A stretch of 64,000 bases of DNA from NCBI GenBank assembly GCA_025617745.1, contig CM046867.1, forward strand, positions 24,048,705-24,112,704, written 5' to 3'. The notes below the pieces were generated by a model. That model searched no databases. It saw only the letters and a program-made list of their open reading frames with translations, and had not been told where the DNA came from. Within the stretch, counting starts at the first letter, position 1. The number at the start of each line of letters is the position of its first letter. The position numbers were made by a program, and so were the translations under genes. The DNA comes from Heliocidaris erythrogramma (taxonomy: Eukaryota; Echinodermata; Echinoidea; Camarodonta; Echinometridae). Below, piece by piece: positions 10,020-19,049 of the stretch.

Positions 10020-10420
10020 AGCGATCTCTCTCTCACAAAAAAGATCAAAACCGGGCAGCTCGCATGATAATAACACACTGTAAAAAATAACTGTAGATTA
10101 ACAGGTTTTTTTGACGTGTAAAATTTGGGCCGTTTTTCTGTTAATACGGTATTTTTCTTGTGAAATGGCAGGAAAATTAGCCATTTCACAAGAAAAATAC
10201 CGTATTAACAGAAACTTGTAATTTTACAAGTCAAAAAACCTGTTAATATACAGTTACAAGTCAAAAAACCTGTTAATCTACAGTTATTTTTTACAGTGCA
10301 CCCCTTTGGATACGTCGGTAAGTTACAACCTAAATAAACTTGAATGGGATACACTTGAACAGAAAAGGAAATAAAATATTTCTGTAATGATGTTCAGAAT
10401 ACTAAATAAATAAGCCCCTT
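10020..10420 (+). pseudogene. LINE C-terminal remnant split by a MITE
   Basis: Left of the MITE the plus strand reads DQNRAARMI, the well-known QNRAAR block behind the RT of many LINEs. Right of the MITE, from about 10310, it reads LDTSVSYNLNKLEWDTLEQKRK and, after a stop, MMFRILNK, matching the usual follow-on (a Leu-x-W-x-x-LEQRR block, then MMFKIxN). The two pieces join naturally once the element at 10076-10298 is ignored. Stops at about 10372 and beyond make it a pseudogene. Confidence 0.72.
10076..10298. mobile_element. Palindromic MITE (CACTGTAAAAAATAACTG)
   Basis: CACTGTAAAAAATAACTGTA pairs with TACAGTTATTTTTTACAGTG at the right end. The arms continue inward through AACAGGTTTTTTGAC and AATACGGTATTTTTCTTGTG almost to the centre. 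Near the right end a roughly 35-bp block (ACAAGTCAAAAAACCTGTTA) is duplicated in tandem. No clear target duplication can be fixed. It interrupts a LINE reading frame. Confidence 0.88.
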
Positions 10421-10965
10421 CTTATCTAATAGATAAAATTTTCATTCAGAGAAAGGCCATAAAAAAACGGGAAGTGGCACTCTCTGTGTTAAGACAATCC
10501 AGCCTATTAAACTGATTCTGCTAAACGCTCAATTTTGTATACAGGCGCTTATACTGTATGTGGATGTCATTAACCCATGACCAAGCACAGTTTCAGAACA
10601 GGTTATAAAAGGATAGTAAATTTGTCATCATTTATACCGTGCTCGTATATGTCTATGAAACTTTGATTGTTTGCATTTTTGTGTTGTTTGAATTTTATAT
10701 TGTTCATGCATCTGCTCGTGTATTTTGATATAATATAAAATAGTTTCATTATTGTAACAGTTTTGAATTGATAGAGTTTGTCTTTTATGTGATTTTTAGT
10801 GCTAATGTTGTAATATTTTATATTTTTTATTCAGTTATTGCTATTAAATTTTGAAGATGTTCATTCTTTATATAATACTTGAACTTGGAATTATTCTTAT
10901 TTTTTAATTATATTTGATTTTTATTTGTTATATATATATATATATTCTTCTACGGTAGTATAATT
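10421..10965. other. No gene seen, AT-rich
   Basis: AT-rich sequence with short TA runs near 10935. No supported feature. Confidence 0.5.
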
Positions 10966-11470
10966 CTACTAGCAGAAGCAGCCGTGGACATCCACGGGCG
11001 CTATCTGTGTTTATGATTAATCACCGTACCGTTATTTGTCACAATAATGAAATGAATAAAAAGAAAAGTCGGGTAAAGTGTTATTTTTTTTTACCAAGAA
11101 GTATTTACAACATAGAAATATGTGTTATATATCCAAATATTACATGAGTTCTGAAGAAAATAAATTTTCATTTTGATGAAGACTAAATGACGATTGTTTT
11201 GTCTTTATGAATGACTTAATAATGATGCTATTTATGTTACGTCGGCCCTGTGGCCTGTGGATGACCCACGATCTCATTTACACCCGGGCGGGATTCTCGC
11301 ACATAGAGCATGGATATAATTATAGTAGTATATCCGTAGTATACCCACAGGCGTAGAAAGGATTTTTCAATAGGGGGGGGGGGGGGGGGGCAGACGTGAA
11401 GCATCAAACCGTATAGCCAGGACTTCATTTTACGGGGGCGGTTGCGAGCACGCGAAGAGTGCGAAACTTC
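10966..11470 (+). mobile_element. Dispersed element family 'GCAGAAGCAG', copy A
   Basis: Starts near GCAGAAGCAGCC and the palindrome CGTGGACATCCACG, continues through an AT-rich body (GATTAATCACCGTACCG, AAGTATTTACAACAT), then CCTGTGGCCTGTGGATGA, a G run and CATTTTACGGGGGCGGTTG. Copies in reverse orientation lie at 24272-24765 and 25600-26215, with a short piece at 30113-30240. No protein is encoded; the superfamily is unknown to me. The shared order of blocks across copies shows that it moved or was duplicated as a unit. Confidence 0.75.
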
Positions 11471-12040
11471 ACCGACGCGCGCCTACGCGCACGCACCCTA
11501 TTTTCAATTAATTTCCTTTTAAATTAACTTGCATCATGCCAAATATGGTTATGTTATGACTTTGTATTGCAGAGATATAGCATATGTCGGAATTTTACAA
11601 AATGGCACCTAGATGACGTCACGATGCATTGACGATGTTGGAAAATATTCTAGACTTTCCCGTGTTAAAGGACGCGGTGCGAAGTGCGCTGAGCAAATGC
11701 ATTATAGTTTTTCATGTCATGTAGGATCAATTAAAATGCTTAAAAAGTCCAAGATAAGTCATTTTGCATGCTGTATACGGAACATAAAGCCATTGACGCA
11801 CCCAAAATGTTGAAATGTTTAAAATGGCCTGAAACATGCCTAAAATTAATTTTAGACCATTTTGAGCATTTTCAGATTTTGCTCGCGAGCAACTTCACCG
11901 ACGCACGCGTATGCGCACGCACCCTATGTTCAATTAATTTCCTTTTTAAATACCTTGCATCATGCCAAATATATGGTTATGTTATGGCTTTGTATTGCAG
12001 AGATATATAGCATTTGTCGGAATTTTACAAAATGGCGCCT
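11464..12040. repeat. Direct repeat pair of ~150 bp (offset 425)
   Basis: The block from ACTTCACCGACGC through CGCACGCACCCTA, TGCATCATGCCAAATAT and GTCGGAATTTTACAAAATGG occurs at about 11464-11607 and again at about 11889-12033. Between them is a unique 280-bp spacer rich in AAAATG and ATTTTGAG words. A LINE begins right after the second copy. Confidence 0.8.
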
Positions 12041-12041
12041 A

Positions 12042-13280
12042 GTTCATATTTTTAACCTGTCATTATCTCACGAAATATTTCCAGATTCAATGAAAATTGC
12101 GATATAACTATCGACCCATCTCTCTTTCACCCTCCTTTTCAAAATTATTAGAAAGGGTAATATACGTTAGAATTATTTCCTTTCTGAAGAAATGTAACAT
12201 CTTTTCCAGCTCCCAGTTTGGATTCAGAGAACAGCATAACACTGTCCACGCGTTGATGTCTTTTGTCGAGAAGGTTGACCACGCAATAGATAAATCCTCA
12301 CACAATGGGCATCTTCCTTGACCTCTCTAAGGCCTTCGATACCACCAATCACAATATTTTGCTCTATAAACTTTCACACTATGGTGTACGTGGGAAGGCC
12401 TTAGAGTGGTTCAGGAGTTATCTTTCAAACAGAAAACAATACGTTTTTTTAAATTAACATTCATCAGATTTTCGTCATATCACTTGTGGCGTCCCACAAG
12501 GAAGTTTATTAAACCCGCTGTTGTTTATATTATATATTAATGATTTCTATGGATCATCCCAAGTTCTTTCCTTTATTTTATTTGCGGATGACACTCATTT
12601 ATTTTGTTCTCACAGTGACCACAAAGTTCTTCTAGATACTGTTAACAACGCATTATCGAAAATATCCCAATGGATTAGAGCTAACAAACTATCACTCAAT
12701 CTCCAAAAAAACAAATTATATGTTCTTCAGTAATTCATTCGATTCCTTACCCTCTGATATCATTTTTGATGACACTCATTTACAATGTGTTTCCCACCCC
12801 AAGTTTTTGGGTGTTATAGTAGATAGTAATTAGCTCTCGTGGAAATATCACATTGATAATATATGTACAACAATTTCACGCAATATTGGCGTGATCTATA
12901 GACTTAAATCAGTTCTTCCTCGTTCGTTATTATTAATACTTTACTCTTCCTTGATCCAACCATATTTGACTTACAACCTTTTGGTTTAACAACATATTAC
13001 CAGATGCATTTCTTGATATGTTCGTTAAAAATGATTTAATTCACAAATATTCTACAAGGCAATCGGATAAGTTCCATCTACCCCTACTTAGATCATGTTT
13101 CGCTCAAAATACATTTATTTTTGAAGGCCCTAAATATTGGAATGCACTACCCAATGAACTGAAGCCTGCCCAATCCCTTAACGTTTTCAAGAAAAGATTA
13201 AAAGAGTTCTTGCTTACTTCATACACAGCAAAAACGCTGTTTAAAATTTCGCTGTTTAAATTTGTGTTGTTTAAATTTTA
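12042..13280 (+). pseudogene. LINE reverse transcriptase remnant (CR1/Jockey group)
   Basis: Read in several frames, the plus strand gives IFNLSLSHEIFPDSMKIA, then (after a small deletion) YRPISLSPSFSKLLERVIY, SSSQFGFREQHNTVHAL, [15 protein letters not shown], GVPQGSLL, FILFADDTHLF with the catalytic FADD at 12581-12592, and the C-terminal block FEGPKYWNALP ending near 13280. The order is that of a Jockey/CR1-group RT. Frameshifts near 12315 and 12450 and several stops between 12720 and 13010 make it non-functional. The C-terminal block aligns with the minus-strand LINE at 13592-14620, so both belong to the same family. Confidence 0.88.
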
Positions 13281-13356
13281 AGCAATAAAAGACGGACCCT
13301 GCATTTCAAACAAGCGCTGTTTAAGACATCAATGATACTCTTTTAAACAACGTTGT

Positions 13357-15001
13357 TTAAAGGGGTACTCGGCCTAAACATAATATTAATTGAATGAATA
13401 GAGTAAAATTAAACAAGCAAAACACTGAAAATTTCATTGAAATCCGATAAAAAATAACGAAGTTATTGAATTTTTAAGTTTTGCATTATTTTGGGAAACA
13501 GTTCTATGCATGTCATCATGAATATGTAAATGAGTGAGCTGATGATGTCACGTCCCCACTTTCCTTTTTTAACTATATTATATGAAATTCAAATTCAAAT
13601 TCGTATTTATTTCATTTCCAACAGAAAGAAAAGACAATGGCATTACAGATATTGTTACAGAAAATATGAAAAATATATGTACAAATTCAATTTACCTTGA
13701 TAAGTGTAGAAGTACACTGTACATATATAAATACATTATTATAATGAATTATTAAAATTCTTAATTTCTGAGGAAATGTGGGGGATCCACTAAAAAGCAG
13801 TGCTTGTAATTTGTGGATCCCCCAGGGAAAATAACATCGTTTCAAATTGTGCCTACGAAGACTTGGAAAACACAAAACAGTGTTACAGAACAACAAACAA
13901 ACACGAAACGACGAGGAAAAGTAAAACAGATAAAAGAAAAAGGAACATGAACGATGGACAATGGGAAAGCAGGACAAATCATGACCGAAAAAGGAGGTAG
14001 TTATGTTGGTGATTCTGGCAAGTTGAAATCATAAGACCAAATAGAAATTCAGTAAATTGAGCAGATGATGAAGACCCAAATGGCAAAATAAGAAGATACC
14101 AGCTGTTATTAGGTTATTATTGTATATTATTATAAGACTTGAGCAAAAATATTTTTAGTTTTTTCTTAAAAGAATTTAGGGAAGGACTACTTTTGATATC
14201 TTCGCTTAAAAAGTTCCAAAATCTAGGACCATCGTACATAAATGACTTCTTCGCCAATAAAGTTCTAAAAAGTGGTAGATGAAACTCGTTTGACCGTCTA
14301 GTTGGGTAATCGTGAAATGACCGATTTTGGGGGAACATGGCATCAAATATATGTGGAAGGGTCTTTCTACTGTAGTTATACATAAATTGTCCCAAATGAT
14401 ATAGATACAGATCATTTATTTTTAATAGTCTGCTATCAACAAATAACGGGTCTGTGTGTGAGAGTATAGCAGAATTGCAGATAATACGGAGAGACTTCTT
14501 TTGTAATAAAAGTAGTCTATCTATTAGAGTTTGTTGGGTATTGCCCCAAGCAAGTATCCCATAATTCAGATAAGGTAAAATTAAAGATGAATAAAGCATC
14601 AATAGGGATGATGTCGGAAAATGAAATCTTAATTATTTCATTTTTTCATACATGTCTATAAAAAATATCTCCCTTGTAACAAAATAAGTTACAGCAATGA
14701 TAAACTTAGACATTAAATAAGGAGTCAGTCCCTTTAGTTATAGGCTTGGAGCAGAAAATTTGAATAATTGCAATTTCATATAATAATACAAAAAAAAGTG
14801 GGGATATGACATCATCAGCTCACTCACTGCATATTCATGATGAGGTGCATATCACTGTTTTACCAAAATAATGCAATACTTAAAAATTCCATAACTTCAT
14901 TATTTTTCATCCGATTTCGATGAAATGTTCAGTGATTTGTTTGTTTAATTTTACTCTATTTATTCAATTCACATTAATTTCAGGCCGGAGTACTCCTTTA
15001 A
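13357..15001. mobile_element. TTAA-flanked inverted-repeat element carrying a LINE
   Basis: TTAAAGGGGTACTCGGCCT at the left and GAGTACTCCTTTAA at the right are inverted. The inversion continues for about 220 bp (for example AGAGTAAAATTAAACAAG against its complement near 14940, and TGATGATGTCACGTCCCCAC against GTGGGGATATGACATCATCA). TTAA at 13357-13360 and 14998-15001 fits the duplication used by piggyBac-type transposons. The central part holds a 5'-truncated LINE inserted later in the minus orientation. Only the arms belong to the older element. Confidence 0.82.
13592..14620 (-). pseudogene. LINE 3' end (CR1/Jockey group), inserted in TTAA element
   Basis: The minus strand reads from about 14602 the thumb and C-terminal region of a LINE ORF2: LILPYLNYGILAWGNTQQ, RLLLLQKKSLRIIC, YPTRRSNEFHLPLFRT, YDGPRFWNFLSEDIK, ending near 14117. 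No stop interrupts this 161-residue stretch. A 3' UTR of about 500 bp follows and ends in a GAATTT repeat tail at 13590-13610, typical for a LINE priming end. The 5' truncation removes the RT palm. It is closely related to the plus-strand copy at 12042-13280. Confidence 0.88.
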
Positions 15002-15156
15002 AAAGATTGAAAATTCGCGCTAGACGGGTTTCCTTCTCCGCCAAACACGGCCGGCTTCATCATGGCGGATGCCTTTGTGGTTACAATGTTGCAGAAGTTC
15101 CAAATTAATACATTCAGAGGTAAGCATTTAGACTAAATATAATGTAATCTGATTGA

Positions 15157-15473
15157 GTTTATACTCAAGGCATATTTGTTCTGCCATGACATCTATATGA
15201 TGTCTAGATCTAAGCCACAGTCACAGAATTAATTATGATTTAGACCTAGCTGCAACTTTGCAAGTCGCCCTTCCAGCGCAGCGCAGTTTATGTTAATGTT
15301 GCACGCACAGTGAAAGCGCGCGTGGGTCCGGTCCTATAAGGTATGTGTGCAACTAATTCAAACTGCGCTGCGCTGCAAAGTTCCAGGTCTACATCATAAT
15401 TTATTTTGTGGTTATGGTCTAGATCTAGACATCATGTAGATGTCACGGCAGCACAAATATGTCTTGAGTATAA
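15157..15473. repeat. Foldback repeat of ~320 bp
   Basis: GTTTATACTCAAGGCATATTTGT at the left pairs with ACAAATATGTCTTGAGTATAAC at the right. The inversion continues through GATGTCTAGATCT, ATCATAATTxATT and GCGCAGCGCAGTTT to a centre near 15310-15340. No coding potential. It lies directly upstream of the Penelope coding trace. Confidence 0.82.
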
Positions 15474-15488
15474 CACAAGTCTCTCTAC

Positions 15489-15554
15489 ACACACAAAGAC
15501 ACAGCTTCTCCCGACAGCAAACCAGGAGTGTACCGCATACCATGTTCCTGCGGT
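15489..15554 (+). pseudogene. Penelope-like element, GIY half of endonuclease
   Basis: In the frame ending at 15554 the sequence reads THKDTASPDSKPGVYRIPCS followed by CG, matching the segment of Penelope-like elements that leads into the GIY-YIG endonuclease, with GVY at 15525-15533 as the GIY part. The reading stops at the codon GGT (15552-15554), where the foldback element begins. It resumes at 17997 with QVYIGETGRD. Upstream PLE sequence is not visible past the 15157-15473 foldback. Confidence 0.78.
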
Positions 15555-15590
15555 CATATGGCAAGCCTTATTACTATTTAAAGTGATTTT

Positions 15591-16040
15591 GTGATATCAC
15601 AAATTCGAATTTGTGATATCACGAATTCGATTTTGTGATATCACGAATTCGAATTTTTGATATCACAAATTCCCATTGGTTTATCACATAAACCCAATAT
15701 TTGATATCAAGAAATCGAATTTGTGATATCACAAATTCAAATCGTGATATCACAAAATCGAATTCGTGATATCACAAATTCGAATTCGTGATATCACAAA
15801 TTCGAATTCTTGATATCACAAATTCGATTTCTTGATATCACAAATTGGGTTCATGTGATAAACCTATGAGAATTTGTAATATGATATCACAAATTCGAAT
15901 TCGTGGTATCACAAAATCGAATTCGTGATATCACAAATTCGAATTCTAGATATCACATATTCCATTTTGTGATATCACAAATTCGATTTTGTGATATCAC
16001 GAATTTGATTTTGTGATATCTGGAAATCGAATTTGTGTAT
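15591..16040. repeat. 22-bp array of two alternating palindromes, left arm
   Basis: Ten-base palindrome GTGATATCAC alternates with 12-base palindrome AAATTCGAATTT (variants GAATTCGATTTT and others), giving a 22-bp period visible at 15591, 15613 and 15635. One stretch contains ATGTGATAAACC/GGTTTATCACAT words in inverted pairs (15680 and 15850). The matching array in the right arm is at 17615-17922. Confidence 0.95.
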
Positions 16041-16048
16041 CACGAATT

Positions 16049-16233
16049 CAGCTGTGTATTCGAGCATTAATTTAGTGCAGAAATTCAGCTGTGTATTCGA
16101 GCATTAATTTAGTGCAGGAATTCAGCTGTGTATTCGAGCGTTAGTTTAATGCAGAAATTCAGCTGTGTATTCGAGCGTTAGTTTAGTGCAGAAATTCAGC
16201 TGTTTATTCGAGCGTTAGTTTTGTGCAGAATGT
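16049..16233. repeat. 37-bp tandem array, left arm
   Basis: CAGCTGTGTATTCGAGC starts at 16049, 16086, 16123, 16160 and (as CAGCTGTTTATTCGAGC) 16197, exactly 37 bp apart, five copies. The inverted counterpart is at about 17405-17580. Confidence 0.97.
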
Positions 16234-16420
16234 AGTATAAGTTTGAATAAAAATAGCAACAGAGTTTTCGCATCCCTATCCTTCACTGGAACCGATTTTA
16301 ACATAATTTTAGACGAATTGATACATGTAAATTGATTGGCAACATATCAAGAATTCAGTTAATGATATGTTGTCAATTTAAATGAAACCCGCAATGCTCT
16401 TTCATATATTTTCGAGTTTG

Positions 16421-16730
16421 CATTGTTTAATTATATATAACTGTTTTTATTAAAAATATCACGTACAAAGAATTAATGGTTTCACTTGCATTCCTTAGAT
16501 TTATATTTAAAGCAATTAAATGGTCGCAAAATCAACTTATTTTTTTGTAAATTGGCAACATATCAGTAATTCATTGTTTAATGTATATGTATTTGTTTTT
16601 ATTAAAATATCACGTAAAAATATAGAATTCATGGTCTCACTTGCATTCCTTAGATTTATATTTAAAGCAAGTAAATAGTCTCAAAATCAACTTATTTTTT
16701 TGTAGATTGGCAACATATCAGTAATTCATT
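16421..16730. repeat. 155-bp duplication inside left arm
   Basis: The block from TGTTTAAT through TCACTTGCATTCCTTAGATT to GGCAACATATCAGTAATTCA occurs twice in tandem. The right arm holds only one copy (about 17045-17205), so duplication followed arm formation or one arm lost a copy. Confidence 0.9.
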
Positions 16731-16744
16731 TCGTGATATGTTGC

Positions 16745-17035
16745 CAATTTGTTGTTAGTCGGATTGGAGTACCGTATCATGCAGTTGCCCACGAGCAGGC
16801 ATAGCCACGTGGCCGCGCGGCCCAGCCCGGCGCGGGCCCGGTCGGTAAAATAAACACTGACTGTCGGGGACTTGCAGCCATCACCGTACAGCTACAAAAG
16901 GCCTGTAGAGACGGAGAACTCGAGCTCCACACGTGCGAAATGCAACACGTGCATGCATGCAATTCATGATCAGGGCATGGAACGTACCACTCGTAGACAG
17001 GATCTCTATGGCTAGTATACGGTACATGAAATTGG
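16745..17035. other. GC-rich unique centre of the foldback
   Basis: About 290 bp between the arms, much richer in GC than its surroundings (a GGCCGCGCGGCCC core near 16811). A short minus-strand ORF (16777-17046) partly overlaps the arm and shows no recognisable motif. It may be captured sequence or the functional core of the element. Confidence 0.6.
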
Positions 17036-17404
17036 CAACATATCACGAAATGAATTACTGATATGTTGCCAATTTACAAAAAAAATAAGTTGATTTTGAG
17101 ACTATTTACTTGCTTTAAATATAAATCTAAGGAATGCAAGTGAGACCAAGAATTCTTTTTACCTGATATTTTAATAAAAACAAATATATATACATTAAAC
17201 AATGAAAACTCGGAAATATATGAAATAGCTTGGCGGGTTTCATTTAAATTGACAACATATCATTAATTGAATTCTTGATATGTTGCCAATCAATTTACAT
17301 GTATCAATTCGTCTAAAATTATTTTGAAATCGTTTCCAGTGAAGGATATGGATGCAAAAACTCTGTTGCTATTTTTATTCAAACTTAAACTACATTCTGC
17401 ACTA

Positions 17405-17580
17405 AACTATAAAGCTCGAATACCAGGCAAGTGAATTCGAGCACTAAACTAACGCTCCAAATACACAGCTGAATTTCTGCACTAAACTAACGCTCGAATA
17501 CACAGCTGAATTTCTGCACTAAACTAACGCTCGAATACCAAGCTGAATTTCTGCACAAAACTAATGCTCGAAATCAAAGT
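17405..17580. repeat. 37-bp tandem array, right arm
   Basis: Reverse complement of the left array: GCTGAATTTCTGCAC and AACTAACGCTCGAATAC recur with about 37-bp spacing, four to five copies, more degraded than on the left. Confidence 0.9.
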
Positions 17581-17614
17581 GATTTTTGCACAACATGAGT
17601 GCTAGAATTCCTTT

Positions 17615-17990
17615 GCCATTTTGTGATATCACAAATTGGAATTAGTGATATCACGAAATGGAATTAGTTATATCACAAAATGGAATTCGTGATATCACAA
17701 ATTCAATTAGTGATATCACAAATTCGAATTTGTGATATCACGAATTCAATTTGTGATATCACAAATTCGATTTCTTGATATCAAAAATTGGGTTTATGTG
17801 CTTAACCAATGGGAATTTGTGATATCAAAAATTCAATTCGTGATATCACCAAATCGAATTCTTGATATCACAAATTTGAATTCGTGATATCACAAAATCA
17901 CTTTAAATAGTAAAATGGCTTGCATATGGCAAGCCTTATTACTATTTAAAGTGATTTTGTGATATCACAAATTCGAATTTGTGATATCAC
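17615..17990. repeat. 22-bp palindrome array, right arm and terminal repeat
   Basis: GTGATATCAC/AATTCGAATT units in the right arm up to about 17900, then the terminal CATATG junction at 17923-17928 and the 69-bp direct copy of the left terminus. Confidence 0.92.
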
Positions 17991-17992
17991 GA

Positions 17993-18243
17993 CGGTCAGG
18001 TCTACATCGGAGAGACTGGGAGGGACATCAAATCTACTTGGTCACTACGACCAATCTGCCATTATCAATCATTCTGTCTCTCGTGATCACCAGATTAACT
18101 GGGAAGACACCAAACTTGTAGCCCCCGCTTCCAACTGGTACACCAGGAGGGTCCGTGAAGCCATCGAGATTCACAAACATAACACAGTTACACAGGACAA
18201 GGGTTTACAGATCAGCGACATTTGGTTTTCACTCTTCCAATAA
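17993..18243 (+). pseudogene. Penelope-like element, YIG half of endonuclease
   Basis: After the duplicated CGGTCA the frame resumes as QVYIGETGRDI (YIG at 18003-18011). A frameshift between about 18030 and 18055 moves the reading to a frame giving SAIINHSVSRDHQINWEDTK, then NWYTRRVREAIEIH and DKGLQISDIW, ending at a stop near 18243. This is the usual order at the C-terminus of Penelope-like elements: GIY-YIG, a conserved His/Asn segment with HQINW, then R-x-x-EAI. The frameshift and the 2.4-kb insertion make it inactive. Confidence 0.82.
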
Positions 18244-18259
18244 TAACTAGTGTTATAAT

Positions 18260-18860
18260 TTTTTTCGCAGATGTTTTTTTCAACAGAATTTTGTGTTCTT
18301 TATTCTTTCTGATTTTGTCTTCACCCCCTCTTTTTTTTCCCCCACAGGTTATACATTTTTACCATTGTTCATCACCTCTCCCCCCACAGGCAACTCCTGA
18401 TGTCATCTTTTATCAACCGTTTTTTCCACATGTATTTTAACCACAATATTGCTTCCCTCAACAGGATTTCATGTTTCTCTCCTCAACTTGTTCATTACCT
18501 TTGTTTTGGTGTTTCATTCATAACATATTCATCATTAGGATACTCATTCTGATGTCATTATTTTACCCTTTTTCCACATGCATGCTTTAACCTTAATGTC
18601 TTTCCTCAACAGGATGACTTGTTTCTCTCCACAGATTATCTCCAACAGGATTTCATGTTTCTCTCCTCAATTTGTTCATTATCATTGTTTTTTCACCTTT
18701 TTTCCACAGACACACCGGTCCACTTCATTCACAACATTTTTTATTAGTATACTCATTCTGGTGTCAATATTTCACCTTTTTCCATATGTATGTTTTAACC
18801 TTAATTTCTTTCCTCAACAGGATGTCATGTTTCTCTCCACAGATTACCTACTGTCCTAAT
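18260..18860. repeat. Degenerate ~180-bp pyrimidine-rich repeats
   Basis: CAACAGGATTTCATGTTTCTCTCC recurs near 18458, 18606 (variant), 18641 and 18815 together with TTGTTCATTA and TTTTTCCACATG words. ORFs of 93-113 codons here are artefacts of the repeat. It may belong to the 3' region of the Penelope element. Confidence 0.75.
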
Positions 18861-19049
18861 CCCCCTTTTGTTTCCAGCTTATCCAGACGGTTAATCGGTT
18901 TCTTAGTCCTATTGTTCACTTGTTTTCAATGTTTCTTTTCAACGCAGGATTCGTTTGATGTTACTTATCCTTTCAATGCAGGTACCTTGATGTTATTTAT
19001 CCTTTCAATGTAGGTACTTTGATGTTACTGTTACTATTTCTTTCTATAC

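Larger units (their letters stand above)
15555..17992. mobile_element. Multi-scale foldback element with terminal direct repeats
   Basis: A 2.4-kb insertion made of a long imperfect palindrome (15555-17928) plus a 69-bp direct copy of its left terminus at the right end (15555-15623 equals 17923-17991, identical). From outside in, each arm has a 22-bp palindrome array, a 37-bp tandem array, an AT-rich block with GGCAACATATCA hairpins, and then a GC-rich centre. The left arm (~1190 bp) is longer than the right (~890 bp), partly because of a 155-bp internal duplication (16421-16730). CGGT, extendable to CGGTCA, is duplicated at 15551 and 17993. The insertion splits a Penelope GIY-YIG motif. No recognisable protein is encoded; the superfamily is unknown to me. 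Confidence 0.9.

Noticed and set aside
12521..12733. Possible retroviral or endogenous viral polymerase
   Set aside because: The FADD context, WIRANKLSLN block and C-terminal region are those of non-LTR LINEs; no protease, integrase or LTR was seen.
15591..16040. CRISPR-like regular array
   Set aside because: Repeat and spacer are both conserved palindromes, spacers are not unique, and the setting is a eukaryotic transposable element.
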